Shown here: one piece after another, positions 32,133 through 44,412 of the stretch
Layout of the letters: every line of letters starts with the position of its first letter
Numbering within the stretch: the stretch's first letter is position 1
From: Panicum virgatum
Lineage: Eukaryota > Streptophyta > Magnoliopsida > Poales > Poaceae
Assembly: GCF_016808335.1 (NCBI RefSeq)
Contig: NC_053141.1
Coordinates: 4,580,711 to 4,644,710 of the forward strand
Direction: 5' to 3'
Length of the DNA: 64,000 nt
The notes under the pieces: model-generated
Told to the model about the DNA's origin: nothing
Databases searched by the model: none
What the model saw: the letters and a program-made list of their open reading frames with translations, nothing else
Translations under genes and position numbers: made by a program

Positions 32133-32965
32133 CTAGTCTATCAACCCGTGCTCCCGCACGGGCTAGTTAGAGATATCTAATAATTATCTATCACATGCTC
32201 TCTTCAACTAATTAAATATTCTAATATAGTACTGCAAAGATACATATTTATCACTATGTAATTATAATAAATGCAATAGGTTTAGTTACTAATATTTTTT
32301 TCACTTTGCATCATACCTCCATATATATTTGTGTTTAATTGAACCCTTTATTTGAGTTATGTAAACAACATAAAAATTGATATTTTTATCTCTTCTCTTA
32401 TACATGAATATATGGTGACAAACATATTATAGTTAGTATTTTTATATAAATAATAACATAAATAATATATCAATAATGATAGAAATGGTAACTTAAAATT
32501 TTATATTGATGTGCTTTAAGATTTTATTATAATAATATAATTTTGATTCAGATTTGAGGTTTATTTTAAATTTTTATTATGTTATCATTAGATAATATAT
32601 ATGAAAATTTTAGGTTTATTTGATATTATTTTATAATGGCATAAGTGGATAATTTACATGAAGATTAGGGGTTACTTTAGATTAATTTTATAGATACATA
32701 TTTAGGGAGTTACTTTAGTCTATTTTTATAATTATAAAGGTGGGTAATTTATTAGAAAAAAATAACAGATCCAATGGTTATTATGATTAGAGTTGCTGAA
32801 TTGATGGTAGGATGTTTCTGATTTTTGTAAGAATTTGTAAGATTTCTCTATTTTTTAGACTGTCCACTTAGGATCCTAGGTGGCTTCACCTGGACTGTCC
32901 ACCTAGGATCCTAGGTGGTTTCACCTGGAGGCTTCAAAAGAAGTCTCCAATTAGTAATAGTAAGA
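32133..32965 (-). mobile_element. Helitron (non-autonomous, 833 bp), precise ends
   Basis: On the minus strand it starts TCTTACTATTACTAATTG and ends with the hairpin GCCCGTGC..GCACGGG followed by TTGATAGACTAG. The CTAG terminus and insertion between host A and T (32132/32966 on the plus strand) are canonical. Copy 1 has the uninterrupted site at 644/645 with no duplication, as expected for rolling-circle transposition. It ends 40 bp upstream of the TATA box at 33006. Confidence 0.9.
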
Positions 32966-33005
32966 TACTACTCTAAAGATATTTTTCCATAGTGCGGGAA
33001 AAGAT

Positions 33006-33013
33006 TATATAAA
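33006..33013 (+). promoter_or_regulatory. TATA box of the intact membrane/armadillo gene
   Basis: TATATAAA lies 342 bp upstream of the ATG at 33355 and is conserved at 687-694 in copy 1. It sits just downstream of a Helitron insertion, so distal promoter elements have been displaced by 833 bp. Confidence 0.5.
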
Positions 33014-33354
33014 CCGAAACCCAAACTAAAAGTCATTCTAACTTGCCCCCTGTAAATTGTTTTTAGTTGATTTGGAGCTAATTTTGCTTTGCTTTGATTT
33101 TGATTTCCCCCGTCGTTCACCGAATATCTAACGCAAGCATGCATTTTAAACGCTTTTTCGATGGTTTGGTACAGTTACAAAGGCATAGGTATGGCTACAC
33201 TTGTTTTTTTTTTGTAGTACGCGGTTATATATGCTTTCGTGATGTTTACTATGATTGGAATTAAGAACCTTCTCCAGTTGTCGCTAGCCGGCCCGGAAGA
33301 GGCTAGCTAGCTGGTGCTGATAAATACTCGCGCTGCAGGCCGAGAAGACAAGCA

Positions 33355-33827
33355 ATGGCGACGACACCTGCCATCAATGGCGAAGAGTTCTCCATCACAG
33401 TAGTGGAGACCACCACGCAGGCTGACGCTGCTGCCGGTGACGAGGTGCCGCTGAGGGAGAGCCGCAGTGAGGTCCGGCAGAGAAGAAGAAGGGAGAGCAG
33501 CGCCGACATGGTGAGGAGGAAGCTGAGAAGGCTGCATCAGATCGTGTTTTGCGTTGCCTTCCTGGAGTGGGCGGGCAACGCTGTCGGCACTCTGGCCTTC
33601 ATTTGGGCTACCGTTGTCTTGCTTGGCGGGTTCAGCTCTTTGCTGAGCCGCACAGATTTCTGGTTTTCTACCATCATGATTTTCATGGAAGCCTCCAGGT
33701 GCGTACCGGTTACTGAACTACTGAAAAGTTGTTTTAGCTATTGGTATAGAATAAAGGGAGAGGGACTGCTACACCTAAGATGTAGAATAACATATAGATA
33801 TATATTTCTATATATATATATATAGAT

Positions 33828-33877
<50 letters not shown>

Positions 33878-36800
33878 CTTTGTTTGTGTTTCGAGTGACT
33901 GACTCTGGCTACATATGCATACAACAACAGGGTTTTCATCCGCAACGACGCCTCGGTCAACCAGTGGTTATTCGGCTCCACGAGGGCATTCAGATGGGAA
34001 AATCTCTCTTTCCCTCGCATGTTTGTGCCACCAAAGTATGGAAATATAATTGCGGTGATCATAGGTGTGGGAATTTCCCTCACCCCGCTAGAGTTTCGGC
34101 CGCAAATAGCTGCAAGCATCCTGAAGGTGGCCTTACTAGTTATTATCAGCCAGTTGCTGGCGCGACTACGTCAAGGCTGGTTTGGTTACATTACCCTCTT
34201 CCTTTTTCTGGCTGCTGCTGTTTGCGGAAGCTTTTATGGACTTTACAAAATATCACCACACAAAATAGCCAAGAGTTCCAACGTTAACGATGTGGTTTCC
34301 AACCTAAAAGTTATGGGTTTGGGTTTGGCTTGGATATACGGGACGATCCTCCTGGCAGTGGTGGCCGCTTCAATCATGTCCCGTATACCATTTATGAGGA
34401 AACCCGTACCACTACTTTGTTTCAAAGTCACTATAGCCTCAGGGTTGGCATGTTTGCCCTTCCTCCAAGCAGAATTAGCTTCTTACTACAGATATTTCAG
34501 CATATCAGTTGCTGCAGTGCTACTAACACTAAGCAACCATGAGATTTGGGGACGGGACGATATCTTTTCAGAGGCTTCGTCGGAAGAAAACAGTAGCTCT
34601 GCAGAGACTACTTCGGAACAAAACAATAGCAGCTCCTGTGCCCTCCTCTTGCAGATCCTTGAAACAGTCCTGCCCATACTCTTCTTTTGGAGCGTCATGT
34701 TCCCATTGCCAGGCATCCCCCTCAAAATATCATTCTACATGTTGTTCTCGGTGATAGCAGCGGTGCTTATCGCCAACCTGCAGATCCCGGTGGCGTTCCT
34801 GCAGGTTCTGCTAACGGTTCTGCGCCTTCGCAGCCTGCTAGGTCACCGCCACCATGACTATCGCCCCTTGCCGCCGGACGCTAGCCCAAACTTGGTTCCA
34901 TCCATCGTAATCTTCTTCATCATGGAGCTATGCCAAGGGTCATCCTATATCCTGGCAACCATCTGCGGGCTCATCTCCCTTCTCCTTCGCAGATCGCTTG
35001 TCCGTGACTTAGAATTCAAACAAGAGTGGGGACCAAAAGCTGTCAACCTGTACCACCATCAAGCTTACCAGGCACGCACGGAAAGGGGTCTTTTTCCTTC
35101 GGAGAAACACACGCCCAGCCTCACCATCTTCGCCATTGAGTCCCTTGGCAACACCTCAAGTGAAATGCAACAACTTGTTGGGCTTCACGTTCTTCACAAC
35201 TTCCTGGAACGATGGGACTCCGAGTCCAAAAACGAGCTCATCACAGAAATCATTTACGGCTCCAAGAAAGCAGTGCCCAGCTTGATTGACATGCTCGGCT
35301 CCACAACAGTTGCAATCAGGCTGCTAGCTGCTACAATCACCAACGAGATCAGTGGCAGCCTCAAAATTTCTGAGTTTCCTGGCATGCTGAAGATGGTATC
35401 TTCGCTCCTTGATGCCGAGAACCGACAAGACTCCTTGCTGAACCATGTATCTGAAAACAATGGAGGGAGCAACATTGAACGTCAGTTGATCGAAAAACTA
35501 ATTTTCAGAAGGCGAATACACTTTTCCTTGCTGGGCTTGTCCATGCTTGAGAAGCTTACCTGTGATCCTGATAACTGCTCAGAAATTGCCAAAGATGGTA
35601 CAAACATCATCACCAAGATCATAGGGCTTATCATCTACCTCACCGACGAGAAAATCAGTGGTGAAAGCGAAATACAGCAGAAAATGATGGTGTATGATTC
35701 TGCTTTGAAGTTTGTGAGGAGACTTGCTGTCAAAGCTGGCAAAATTGGCATGAGGTTTCGCCATGAGTTGTCAGAGAACCCCTTGTTCCTGAACAGCCTC
35801 GAACGTATCTTGGACTTGGAGGACCGCCAACCAGAGCTATGGGAGCCGGCGATTGATATTATAGCAAAGCTGGCCTTAGATGAGGCCGCGAGACAGGAGA
35901 TTGGGAGCACCCGATCCATTCTTCGCAAGCTGATGCATGGGTTTCTTACGCCAGATGATGTTACTTATCTCAGCAGGAACAATGATCCTTCTTCGCTGCA
36001 AATGACCGCAGGGGAAGCACTGGCAAATCTTACAATAATGAGCGTGGACAACTGCTGGGCTATCTTGTGGGCGGAACCAGGGCGACGACATAGCCTTATC
36101 GAGATGATCACCAGCATGCTTGGAAATGAGCGCTACATATGCGTTGCAGCAACTCTACTGCATAATCTTTGTGCAAACTCAAGAGACATGCTGATCGACC
36201 TTGGTGCAAATGTGCACCTTGAATCTGCCCTCACAAAGGTGAGACTCTCAATCACTACTTAGAGAAACGAGAGTTGTCATTTATTTTTCCTTCTACCTCC
36301 TTTATCTATCATTAAACTTATTGGCTCGCACATGTGCTTTTTTAGTATAAACGTACATTATAGAGGGCTCGTTATTTTAGTTTCATTTCCATAGAAGATT
36401 ATGAAATGAGGGATTACTTAACACTGTCATTGTTGTCACACCGTGCAGGTGATGCAAATTATAAGGACCAGTGAAGAGGGCAAACAATTAGAGGCCGCAT
36501 TAGGTGTCGCTTCACAAATTGGTCATGTAATCCCTGAATACTTTGCCCAGGTTCTTGAATCATGTACCGACGCAGCAGCAACAGAACTTGTTGAAAAGCT
36601 TGTGGATACTCTCAGTAACAGGGAACCGAGCCTTGAGTGCCCAAGGATAAGAAGGGTCCTTGTTGAGGTGGTAATATCAATTGTGGATCTGAGTCCTGGG
36701 TACATAGAAATATTTAGGGAGAAGGGAGCGAAGGGCGCCCTAGACATGGTTAAAGGAACCCCATCCAGGTTGGAAAAGTACATGGTCTTCCTCGATGGTG

Positions 36801-36910
36801 AAGGAGTGGTCGCGGAGAGCTTACCTATGCGCGACCTGGTTGACAAGGCCAAAAGGCTAATTTATCAGGCATCTCCAACTCGGGGTGCTCAACCAGTTGA
36901 TCATGCATGA
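33355..36910 (+). CDS. Polytopic membrane protein with C-terminal armadillo-like repeats (possibly rice BLE2-like)
   Basis: Three exons with consensus sites: 33355-33698 (AG|GTGCGT), 33931-36238 (ACAG acceptor; AAAG|GTGAGA donor) and 36449-36910, totalling 1037 codons. Residues 1-60 are polar with a basic RRRR stretch. From about residue 62 to 470 there are roughly eight to ten hydrophobic segments, interrupted by a Ser/Glu-rich acidic loop (about 325-352). Residues about 480-1037 are helical repeat sequence of armadillo type, with recurrent AxxLLxxL patterns such as LVGLHVLHNFLERW and VAIRLLAATITNEI. I recall grass proteins of this architecture annotated as brassinolide-enhanced BLE2-like; that name is a memory-based inference. 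The molecular function is unknown. Intron 1 contains an AT microsatellite. Confidence 0.85.
33806..33876. repeat. AT microsatellite in intron 1
   Basis: A TATATA tract of about 70 bp lies in the first intron of the intact gene. The corresponding tract in copy 1 (about 1970-2000) is much shorter. Confidence 0.9.
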
Positions 36911-37337
36911 CTCAGATTGAAGTTTTATAATTTGCACGAAGATATTGGTTGCACATGATATGTTCCCTAAAAAAATGGGTGAGTGTCAACATTCATAGGC
37001 AACTGTTTTTTTTAGATTAGAAAATTCCAGTCTTGTGAATGTCTACAGCCAATTTATAGTGCTTACTCCTCAGTAATAGCCTGTGGGAACATGAGTGAAA
37101 TCTTTTATTAGTCTTCTTATCATTTGATTTTTCCCTAAAACATGTGCAAAGTGCATACACATAGTTTTCGAGAGAAAATTCAGAGTCTTATGAGGATATA
37201 TTTATTTAGTACTCCTGACAAATTTTTATAATGCATATGGGACTTATACAAGGTTCCTCAAATTTTAATTTTTTATTAGGAACACGCGGAGTTGGCACTT
37301 GAAAATCATCCGATGCACCATTAGGCCTACTCCAAAC
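36911..37337. other. 3' flank of the intact gene
   Basis: No gene seen. It matches 4905-5326 and ends at the CTCCAAAC target site (37330-37337) of the hAT-like element. Confidence 0.6.
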
Positions 37338-38683
37338 TATAGATGGCCAAACGGACTGCATGACATGGTACAATACTAACATGCTCGGACAGGACACGAC
37401 TTGGCACTAAATTGTAGCCAGGCACGACACGACTAGAGTTTAGTCGTGCCGTTCTGGCCCGCCGGCACGAGTAGCCCGGCATGTCGTGTCGGCCTGCCGC
37501 CCAGCAGCAGCCGCCGCGTCGTGCTGCCGCCATCGCCATCACAGTCGCAAGCGTAGAGGAGGCCGTAGCCTCGGTAGCCAAGGGAAGGGGCGGGGAAGAC
37601 TACGATGGGGCGACGGGATGGCGAAAGTCACGGCGGCGGCGGCAGCCAAGACAATGATGCGCGGAGAAGGCCATGGCGGCCGGAGGCGGGAGCCGGCAAC
37701 ACGTGAGGAGAGTAGGAAACCGGCCAGGAAGTGGACGGGGAGGTGCGGGGGGGGGGGGGGGGGGGGGTGGGGGGGCCTATGCGTGACAACGCGAGAGAGG
37801 AGGAGAGGCTGAGATGGTGACGGGACCTAGGGGCTGGCGGCTAGGAATGAAGGGAGAAAATCTAGGGTTCGAGAAATGTGAAGAGTATAGATGAGGGCTG
37901 GGCCCGTGGCAGCACCCATGCCGACTCGTTAGTCGTGTCGCGCCCGTGTCGGCACGCAACCCGCACACTACGCTACGGCCGTGTTGTACTAGCACTGGCA
38001 CTAGAGGCTTCCTATCCCCCTTCCGGAAGATGGATATGTCTCCCCAGCAGCAGTGGGCCGCGCGCCGGTGCTTCTCTCTGTTGTCGAATTGTGCAAGCGA
38101 TGTGCAGCTTGCATGTCGTCACTCGACGGTGCAGGTGGTGCTAGCGTGTCCTTTTTTTTCTCTCTTCAAGCTGCATCAATAATTAACACTTTCACCAAAC
38201 TACCGCAGTCAATATTTTAAAATACAATATTCAACATTCACTCAAACTTAATACAACATTTCTTATAAACTAGTTAAACATTTTATATGAAAATGTTGAA
38301 AGTGTATGTCCAAAATGTTGAATATGTATACTCAGATGTTGCAATAGTATACTTTGAATGTTGACTTTTTTAGAAAAAAAAAATTAATTAAAATATATGC
38401 ATATGTGATCTTGTTTTGTTGCATAAATTCCAAATAACATCATGGTTCAAACGGAATCCAAAACGTATTTACGGTTTGAAAGAAAAATAGAATCAAAGTT
38501 TTGAATCTAAATGGAATCTCCACGTCCACCCACCAACATGCAGCCATGCACAGCCGGACATGCGCACAGCGCTACACTCCATTGCTTGAATCTTATCCGC
38601 TCGATTGTACCGCACGGATCTCAAACACTAAAAGTTCAATGATTTTCCCATCTTCTGGAAGATGTACAGGATTTCTGCTGGCA
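37338..38683. mobile_element. hAT-like element, right end missing, with nested Mutator-like element
   Basis: TATAGATGGCC begins at 37338 after the duplication CTCCAAAC. The nested Mutator-like element begins at 38003 after ACTGGCACT (37994-38002) and ends at about 38676. The right part of the hAT element seen at 6749-6837 is absent here; unrelated Mutator-like sequence follows. A long G run (37747-37778) matches the shorter one at 5738. Confidence 0.65.
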
Positions 38684-39467
38684 GGGGCTCCTATGCTCCT
38701 TCCAGAAGATGGTTAAGAGATATATCTTCAAAGCCCATTAAGCCCACAACCATATATTTACATCCCTGCGTGCCACCATAGCCTGTCAGAGTCAAGCACT
38801 GCATAGTTGACATCACACATCACGCAGGAGCAGAATTCATAAGATGGCATGAGGATAGGCTGCCGGCGGGTAAGCTTTATTTGCTTTTTTCCCCTTAATG
38901 CGACCATGATTTATAATTTTTGTTATAAATATTTATGACCTAGCATGTTTAAAATATTTAACTGGTATGGTCAACATTTTAAGCCACCAGAGTCAACGTA
39001 AAACAAAATCTAGTTCAACAATTCTAATGAACTATTTCAACATTTCACATGGAAATATTGATGCAGTATATCTACAATGTTGAACATACATATTTAAAAT
39101 GTCGAAGCGTTTTAATTGGAATGTTGAATTTTCAAAAAAAGTTCGACAAGTCAAAATATATTCATATTGGATCTTGTTCTGTTGCAAAAATTCCAAATAA
39201 CACCGTGGTTCAAACGGAATCTAAAACAAACTTACTGTTTGAAAGAAAATTAAAACCAAAGTTTCAAACTCAAAAGGGACATCTGACTTCTCATTGCACG
39301 CATGCGTCAGGACTCAGGAGGGCATGTGTTCTCTTCCTGCGCCCGCGCTCACATGACTAATCAGCAGCCCAGCTTATTTTATGGCCACTGGATTTATACA
39401 TACGTGAATCTCAAAGCGGAGGTTATATAAGATATTATCTTCCGGAAGATATATAGGTTTTCTGGGC
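38684..39467. mobile_element. Second Mutator-like element of the same group
   Basis: It starts GGGGCTCCTATGCTCCTTCC and ends near TCTTCCGGAAGATATATAGG, a diverged version of the 5982-6739 inverted repeats, with similar ATGTTGAA-type interior. A fragment of the first family (39468-39530) abuts it directly. The same two-element junction is found inverted at 49500-50640. Confidence 0.6.
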
Positions 39468-39530
39468 ACCGAGGCTTCCTATCCCCTTCCGGAAGATGGA
39501 TAACAAATATATCTATAAAGCCCAATTACA

Positions 39531-41291
39531 AAAGTGTACGGGACGATTGATGGGATCAACACGCCAACAACGTGAGCCATCCAATCTCATATGAAATCAG
39601 AACAGTACGGGACGGGACGATCAACTAGCTTGGCCTGCAGGTGGTGTACGAGCAAGGTCAGGCATGCATGGTCGTACCGGACTTGGTCAGTGAGTCATGT
39701 CATGCACATTACAGAAAAGTAGAGATTAAATTGGGCTGATGGATAGAATTCATGTGGCGGATAGAAGTGTAAAGAGATAGGCAAAAAAAATTGGATGTTA
39801 AGGTAGATCGATTGGGCCTAGGTTTTAGAGCGACGATGATGATCAACCAAGTTGATGGTGACAATAGCAAAGCCTTACAAGAGAATGCTGAAACCGAGAT
39901 TCGACTCCGTTTCGAGCGTGATTCGATCGGGCAGAATGGATATTTTAGGGTGTCGGATATGATAGAGTAAAAAGAGCGAATTGTGATAAAACAAATCAAG
40001 AATGGAAAATGGTAGAAAGAAAGGGTAACAAACTTTAGAATTTTACGGGACACATATTAGCACTTATATTTTTTCTAAAGTTTCAATTCTTGGCAAAAGT
40101 TTAGCACCCATTGCAATTTTAGCCCATCCAAACAGGCCCTTAATATGATATCAGGGCTAGAGGTCTTAAGTTCGATTCCTTGCAAGTGCAATTTGATAAT
40201 CAGGGCCCTAATAATTGGAACCCAGACAAATCAATCGGAATTCTAATCGAAGCCCGAATAAATTCAATCCAAATGCCAATCGGAACCGGGACAATCAATA
40301 TCCGTGGGTCATGACATGGCTTGTATATGGAGTAAAAGAGCAAAATATTGATGGTCTCACATAGATTTGGGTAAAATTTTTGTTACCTGTAGCAACGTAC
40401 CGGCAATATGCTAGTATAATTATAGCCAACTTATTTTGTTCTTCACATTTGAGGCCGATTGGTGAATGATCCATATGTATCTAATATCTATATATCTCCA
40501 TATATTATATTTTATTTTGTATACCGTAAAGCACAAGGTTATCAAGGTTAAATATCATTGAAGCTTACTAATTCAGAAAATAATATCCATCTATATACCT
40601 CTAAGAAATCTACATTGTTGTTCTATTTAAATCTTATTGTCTGTTTAAAAATAATATATATAACTACAAGCAAATATACTAGTAACTGGTAAGTAGAGCG
40701 CCAATAGATAGATTATATTTTTTCGAAAAATAATGGCACCTGTTTCGTATATTTTAAATTTAAAACTAATTACTTATGAATTTTTAGGTTAAACTTGAAT
40801 ATTTAATTTTCACAAAATAAAAAATCACCTTTGAAACTACCCAAAGGGCCAAATTTATCCGGTTTTGACAGTTGGATGGTCTCTGTTACCCGATTTTGTA
40901 GTTGAAAGTTGAAAATCGAATTTTTATGATGGTCCAAGGGTGTAAACTAGACTTTTCATATTAAAATTGTCATTTGTGGTTCTTTCATCATTTTTGCACT
41001 CATTGTTTGGATTCCCTGAGGATGCGATGGAGTGAAGCAAGATATATACACAGTGATCTACGTATCCGATCCATATGGGTAGCATTTAATTTCTTGAAAG
41101 AAAAGATACTTCTTGTTCGTCAAATATAAAACTTGCATCAGCATATCTGTTTATAAATGTAGTTGCATCTATCTGGCTTCTTGTTGGGAATATCATCCTA
41201 TTCATTTCTAGGCCCCAATGCAAAACCTTCTTATTTTCGCTACCACCCGCACTGGTAAGTCTCCCAACAGAAACGTACATCATCATCAACT
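39531..41291. other. Intergenic region, unique in the window
   Basis: No gene supported. It contains a Helitron 3' end at 40386-40414, a tRNA-like B box near 40172, and otherwise AT-rich sequence. The 39709-40053 minus-strand frame has no recognisable domain and atypical composition. Confidence 0.5.
40386..40414 (+). mobile_element. Helitron 3' terminus
   Basis: A hairpin CCTGTAGCAACGTACCGG (one mispair) is followed by CAATATGCTAG and host T. This is the classic Helitron 3' end. The 5' end was not located; it presumably lies to the left, within 39531-40385. Confidence 0.65.
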
Positions 41292-41865
41292 ATGAAGATC
41301 TTCTTCGTCCTGGCAAGGATCCTGCTCCTGGTCTCCTTGGCTACCATGTTCTTCACCACCACCGACGCCGGCGGCGCCTGCCGCAACGTGCCCTCCATGA
41401 AAAATTGAAAATCGAAGACGCGTGCAAGGTGTGTCCCGGGAAGTCGGCGTACGGCGCCTGCAAGGAGACCCTGCAGTCGGCGCCGGACCCCGGCGAGGTC
41501 ACCACCTACGTGCTCATGGTGGCAAGGAAGGCCCACCTCAAGTACGCGTCGACCATGAACACGATCAACCTGGACCTCGGAGCCTGGAAAGATCGCGGGC
41601 AGGAGGAGGAGGAAGCCATGGTTTACTGCAGGGACATGTACGAGAAGGCGTACGACCTGATGGCGAGCGGCGCCGCGCACCTGGACGGCTGCGACTGCTC
41701 GCCGAGGGCAAGTTCAGCTGGGCTCTTAGCACCATTGGTGGCTGCCTGAACACGGTTCAGGAGACTGCGTCAGTGAGCTCGTGGATGACCGATATCGTCA
41801 AGCCCGGTTTTGATCTGACCGTGGTCGTGGAAAACTTAGCTCATCTGCTGACTCAGGCTACCTGA
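41292..41865 (+). pseudogene. Third PMEI-type inhibitor gene, frameshifted
   Basis: ATG at 41292 gives a good signal peptide (MKIFFVLARILLLVSLATMF) and the ACRNVPSM motif. An apparent 8-bp insertion near 41402-41410 (AATTGAAA-like duplication) causes a stop, and the family frame resumes at about 41405 (EDACK, CKETL). A second shift near 41700 moves the last third to a third frame ending in GFDLTVVVENLAHLL at 41865. Cys spacing otherwise follows the PMEI pattern. Two frameshifts make the present copy non-functional. It is more diverged from the other two paralogue types than they are from their own duplicates. Confidence 0.8.
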
Positions 41866-41959
41866 TCGGTGTCCTGTGTTATTATGGCCATTATAATGGC
41901 TAGTGTTCTATGTTATGTCGTTATCGATTCTCTTAGTCAGGATATATATTGGAAATAAT

Positions 41960-43142
41960 ACTACTACAAAACAATTTATAGCAATGTCCCGATTGTTTTT
42001 CAGGGGCGGCTCAAAATATAATCCGCTGCTACAAATAGAGCAGAATTACTGTAGCTTTTGACCCGTCGCTGAAAATGCATTTCTAGGGGCGGGTGACCCC
42101 ATCGCCCGCCCCTAAAAATGTCACTATTTTTAGGGGCGAGTGATGGGGTCAGCCGCCCCTAAAATGCATTTTTAGGTGCGGATGATGGTATAGCCCGCCC
42201 CTACAAATGGTCTTACGCCAAAAAAAATTAATGATTCTTTCCATATGATCTCAGATGAAGTAAAAATTTTATAAAAAATTATAGAGAATGACGAGATCTA
42301 AAATTTTGTAGTTGATAACTTTTTCATTTGAGGTCATTTTATAGTTCAAAAAATTATTATAAGTTCTCTAATAACTATAACTATATAGTATCTCTTATAA
42401 CTCAAGTCATACTTTAAGATTTCTACGATCTTAACCTTTATATACATTGAAATATACTTGACATATTTTTTTCGTTTCTGTATTTCACAATAACCATAAT
42501 GTAGAAGTTTCACTTTTTTTATTTGTTTTGCTATATGTCGAGATTTAAATGATTTTTCCGGTAAAATAGAAAAATATTTTTAGAGGGTGGTAGCATCACC
42601 AGCCCCTAGAAATAGATTTGTAGGGGCATCACCCGCCCCTACAAATTAATTTTAGAATTAATATAAAAGAGTAGCATACCCTATTGAGTCATAAATGACT
42701 GAATAGTATGGTAGTAAGGTACGATTGAGGTAGGCGGTTCGAATTCCGATTGACGCAAGTGTGCATATCTCGACAAAAATATTGTACCTCGATAGAAGAG
42801 GGGCTTGTGGTGGTGACCGGGATATTTTTTTATTTTTGCTGTTTTTGAGTATTTTGTTCTAATTTTTTTATGTTCTGAAAAATGATTTGTAGGAGCGGAT
42901 CATAGGCTCTTCCGTCCTTACTGATAGATTTGTAGGGATGGGTGAACCCATGACCCGTTGCTACAAATTGATATGAAGGGGCGGGTGAGTCCATAACCCA
43001 CCTCTATAAATGTATTTGTAGGGGCGGATACATTATCGATTCCTACAAATCGATTTTTAGCTGCGAGAACTTGGGGGCGGGTATCCCACCCGCCCCTAAA
43101 AATATGTTTTTATCCGTACTAAAAATGCTTTTTGTAGTAGTG
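41960..43142. mobile_element. CACTA-like non-autonomous element, complete
   Basis: The right end reads GCTTTTTGTAGTAGTG and the left end CTACTACAAAACAATTTATAG, imperfect CACTACTAC inverted repeats. GGGGCGGGTG / CACCCGCCCC motifs cluster at both ends. It is the inverted counterpart of 21333-22248 and shows that copy before LTR insertion. A tRNA-like B box (GGTTCGAATTCC near 42736) lies inside. Confidence 0.75.
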
Positions 43143-43813
43143 TATTAGTCTATTAGAGTGATGGGTTAACGTGAAGCACCAAGATACTCCAAGCAGCCAA
43201 CTAACCAAGCATGAAGCATTTACAACACTTGCAAATCTTTGTTGATGTAGAACGATTATTGTTGATCATGGGAGAGAGAGAGAGAGAGACGCCATACAAG
43301 AGCATTTACAACTGTTGCAGATCTCTGAAATTCGATTGTACAAAGCGTAACCACCAATTCGTAATTTCTTGGCTATGTGCTGTCAAAAAGGCCGGAGAAC
43401 TCTCTTTTTGTTTAAGAAAAAAATAGTTTGTAGTATATGGCAGCATTTAATGTCTTGGCACGAAAGAGATATTTTTCTTTGCAGGAAAAAAATGCATTTC
43501 TTGACAGATAGCTGAAATCTCAATAATCTTCGTTTCCTTGTAATAAATACTTGCATCTCAGAATATCGAATATATGTGTCATTTAGTAGAGTCATCTTAT
43601 AATTGTTACAAACCTTTCCACTGTATATAATTGATTGTGAAGCAAAAATGCACCACATCGGGCCATCAAAACCGCATCATGTGAAATCACAAACTACGCT
43701 TATTTATTGCATTCTAACAAATACCTGTATATCCAAATACAGTATTTGTCTTTGATAAGAGCCAAAAATGGAGAACCATCTTTCATTCCCCAAGTGAAAA
43801 TTAGCCAGTAGTC
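43143..43813. other. 5' flank of the intact PMEI-type gene
   Basis: No gene seen. Inverted match to 20647-21332. A short GA repeat is at about 43272-43289. No clear TATA box was chosen. Confidence 0.55.
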
Positions 43814-44371
43814 ATGAAGAGAGCATCGGCGGTCGCCTTCGTCTTCCTTGCCACCACCCTGGTCATCTCCTCCGGCGACGCCTGCCCCGGCGTGCCCTCC
43901 ATGACCTGGGAGGACGCGTGCCTCAAGTCCCGCGACAGGCAGGAGCCCAGGTGGTACCAGCTCTGCCGGGACACGCTGCGGAGCGGGCCCAGCGCCGCCC
44001 AGCAGGTCACCGTCTTCGCGCTCACGGCGACGAGGAAGGCCCTGCTGAGGTACGACGCCACCATGGCCGAGATCGACCGGATGCTGCGGCGGTCGTCGGT
44101 GGCGAAGCCGCCGCCGGCGCTCGAGCGCTGCAAGGGGAGGTACGGCGAGGCGCGCGGCCTGGTGGCCAGGATCACGGAGCAGCTCGCCCGCTGCGACTTC
44201 GCGGCGGCCAAGCAGGAGTACTACGACGCGCACCTTGCCGTGCAGGCCTGCCTGAGCGGGCTCTGGTCGGGCTACCGGGGCTCGCCGCTGCACGCCGCGG
44301 TCTCGGCCGACCTCGATCTGACCATGGTCGCGTTCGAGCTGGGAGCCCTGCTGGTTGATGGCAAGCAGTAG
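43814..44371 (+). CDS. PMEI-type pectin methylesterase/invertase inhibitor
   Basis: Single exon of 185 residues. The N-terminal hydrophobic stretch (about residues 4-23) is a signal peptide, cleaved before or near Cys24. Cys occur at 24, 36, 51, 106, 127 and 146; the 36/51 hairpin pair and 106/146 pair (39 residues between) fit the PMEI four-helix fold. Motifs VPSMTWEDAC, CRDTL and GYRGSPL are shared with the 180-residue paralogue at 48000-48542. It is predicted to be secreted and to inhibit a cell-wall pectin methylesterase or an invertase. The inverted counterpart at 20183-20646 has two deletions, making this the only intact copy of its type here. Confidence 0.87.
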   Translation: MKRASAVAFVFLATTLVISSGDACPGVPSMTWEDACLKSRDRQEPRWYQLCRDTLRSGPSAAQQVTVFALTATRKALLRYDATMAEIDRMLRRSSVAKPPPALERCKGRYGEARGLVARITEQLARCDFAAAKQEYYDAHLAVQACLSGLWSGYRGSPLHAAVSADLDLTMVAFELGALLVDGKQ

Positions 44372-44412
44372 CATTGCCGAGGTACGCTTGACCTGGTTAA
44401 TTGTAATAATAA

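Larger units (their letters stand above)
31725..38002 (+). repeat. Direct segmental duplication, copy 2
   Basis: Counterpart of 160-5982, containing the intact membrane/armadillo gene. Just upstream, 31420-31520 is a weaker local repeat of the 31860-31960 sequence. The Helitron at 32133-32965 was inserted after the duplication. Confidence 0.85.

Noticed and set aside
39709..40053. 114-residue minus-strand frame
   Set aside because: No domain, low-complexity composition and no splice or promoter support.
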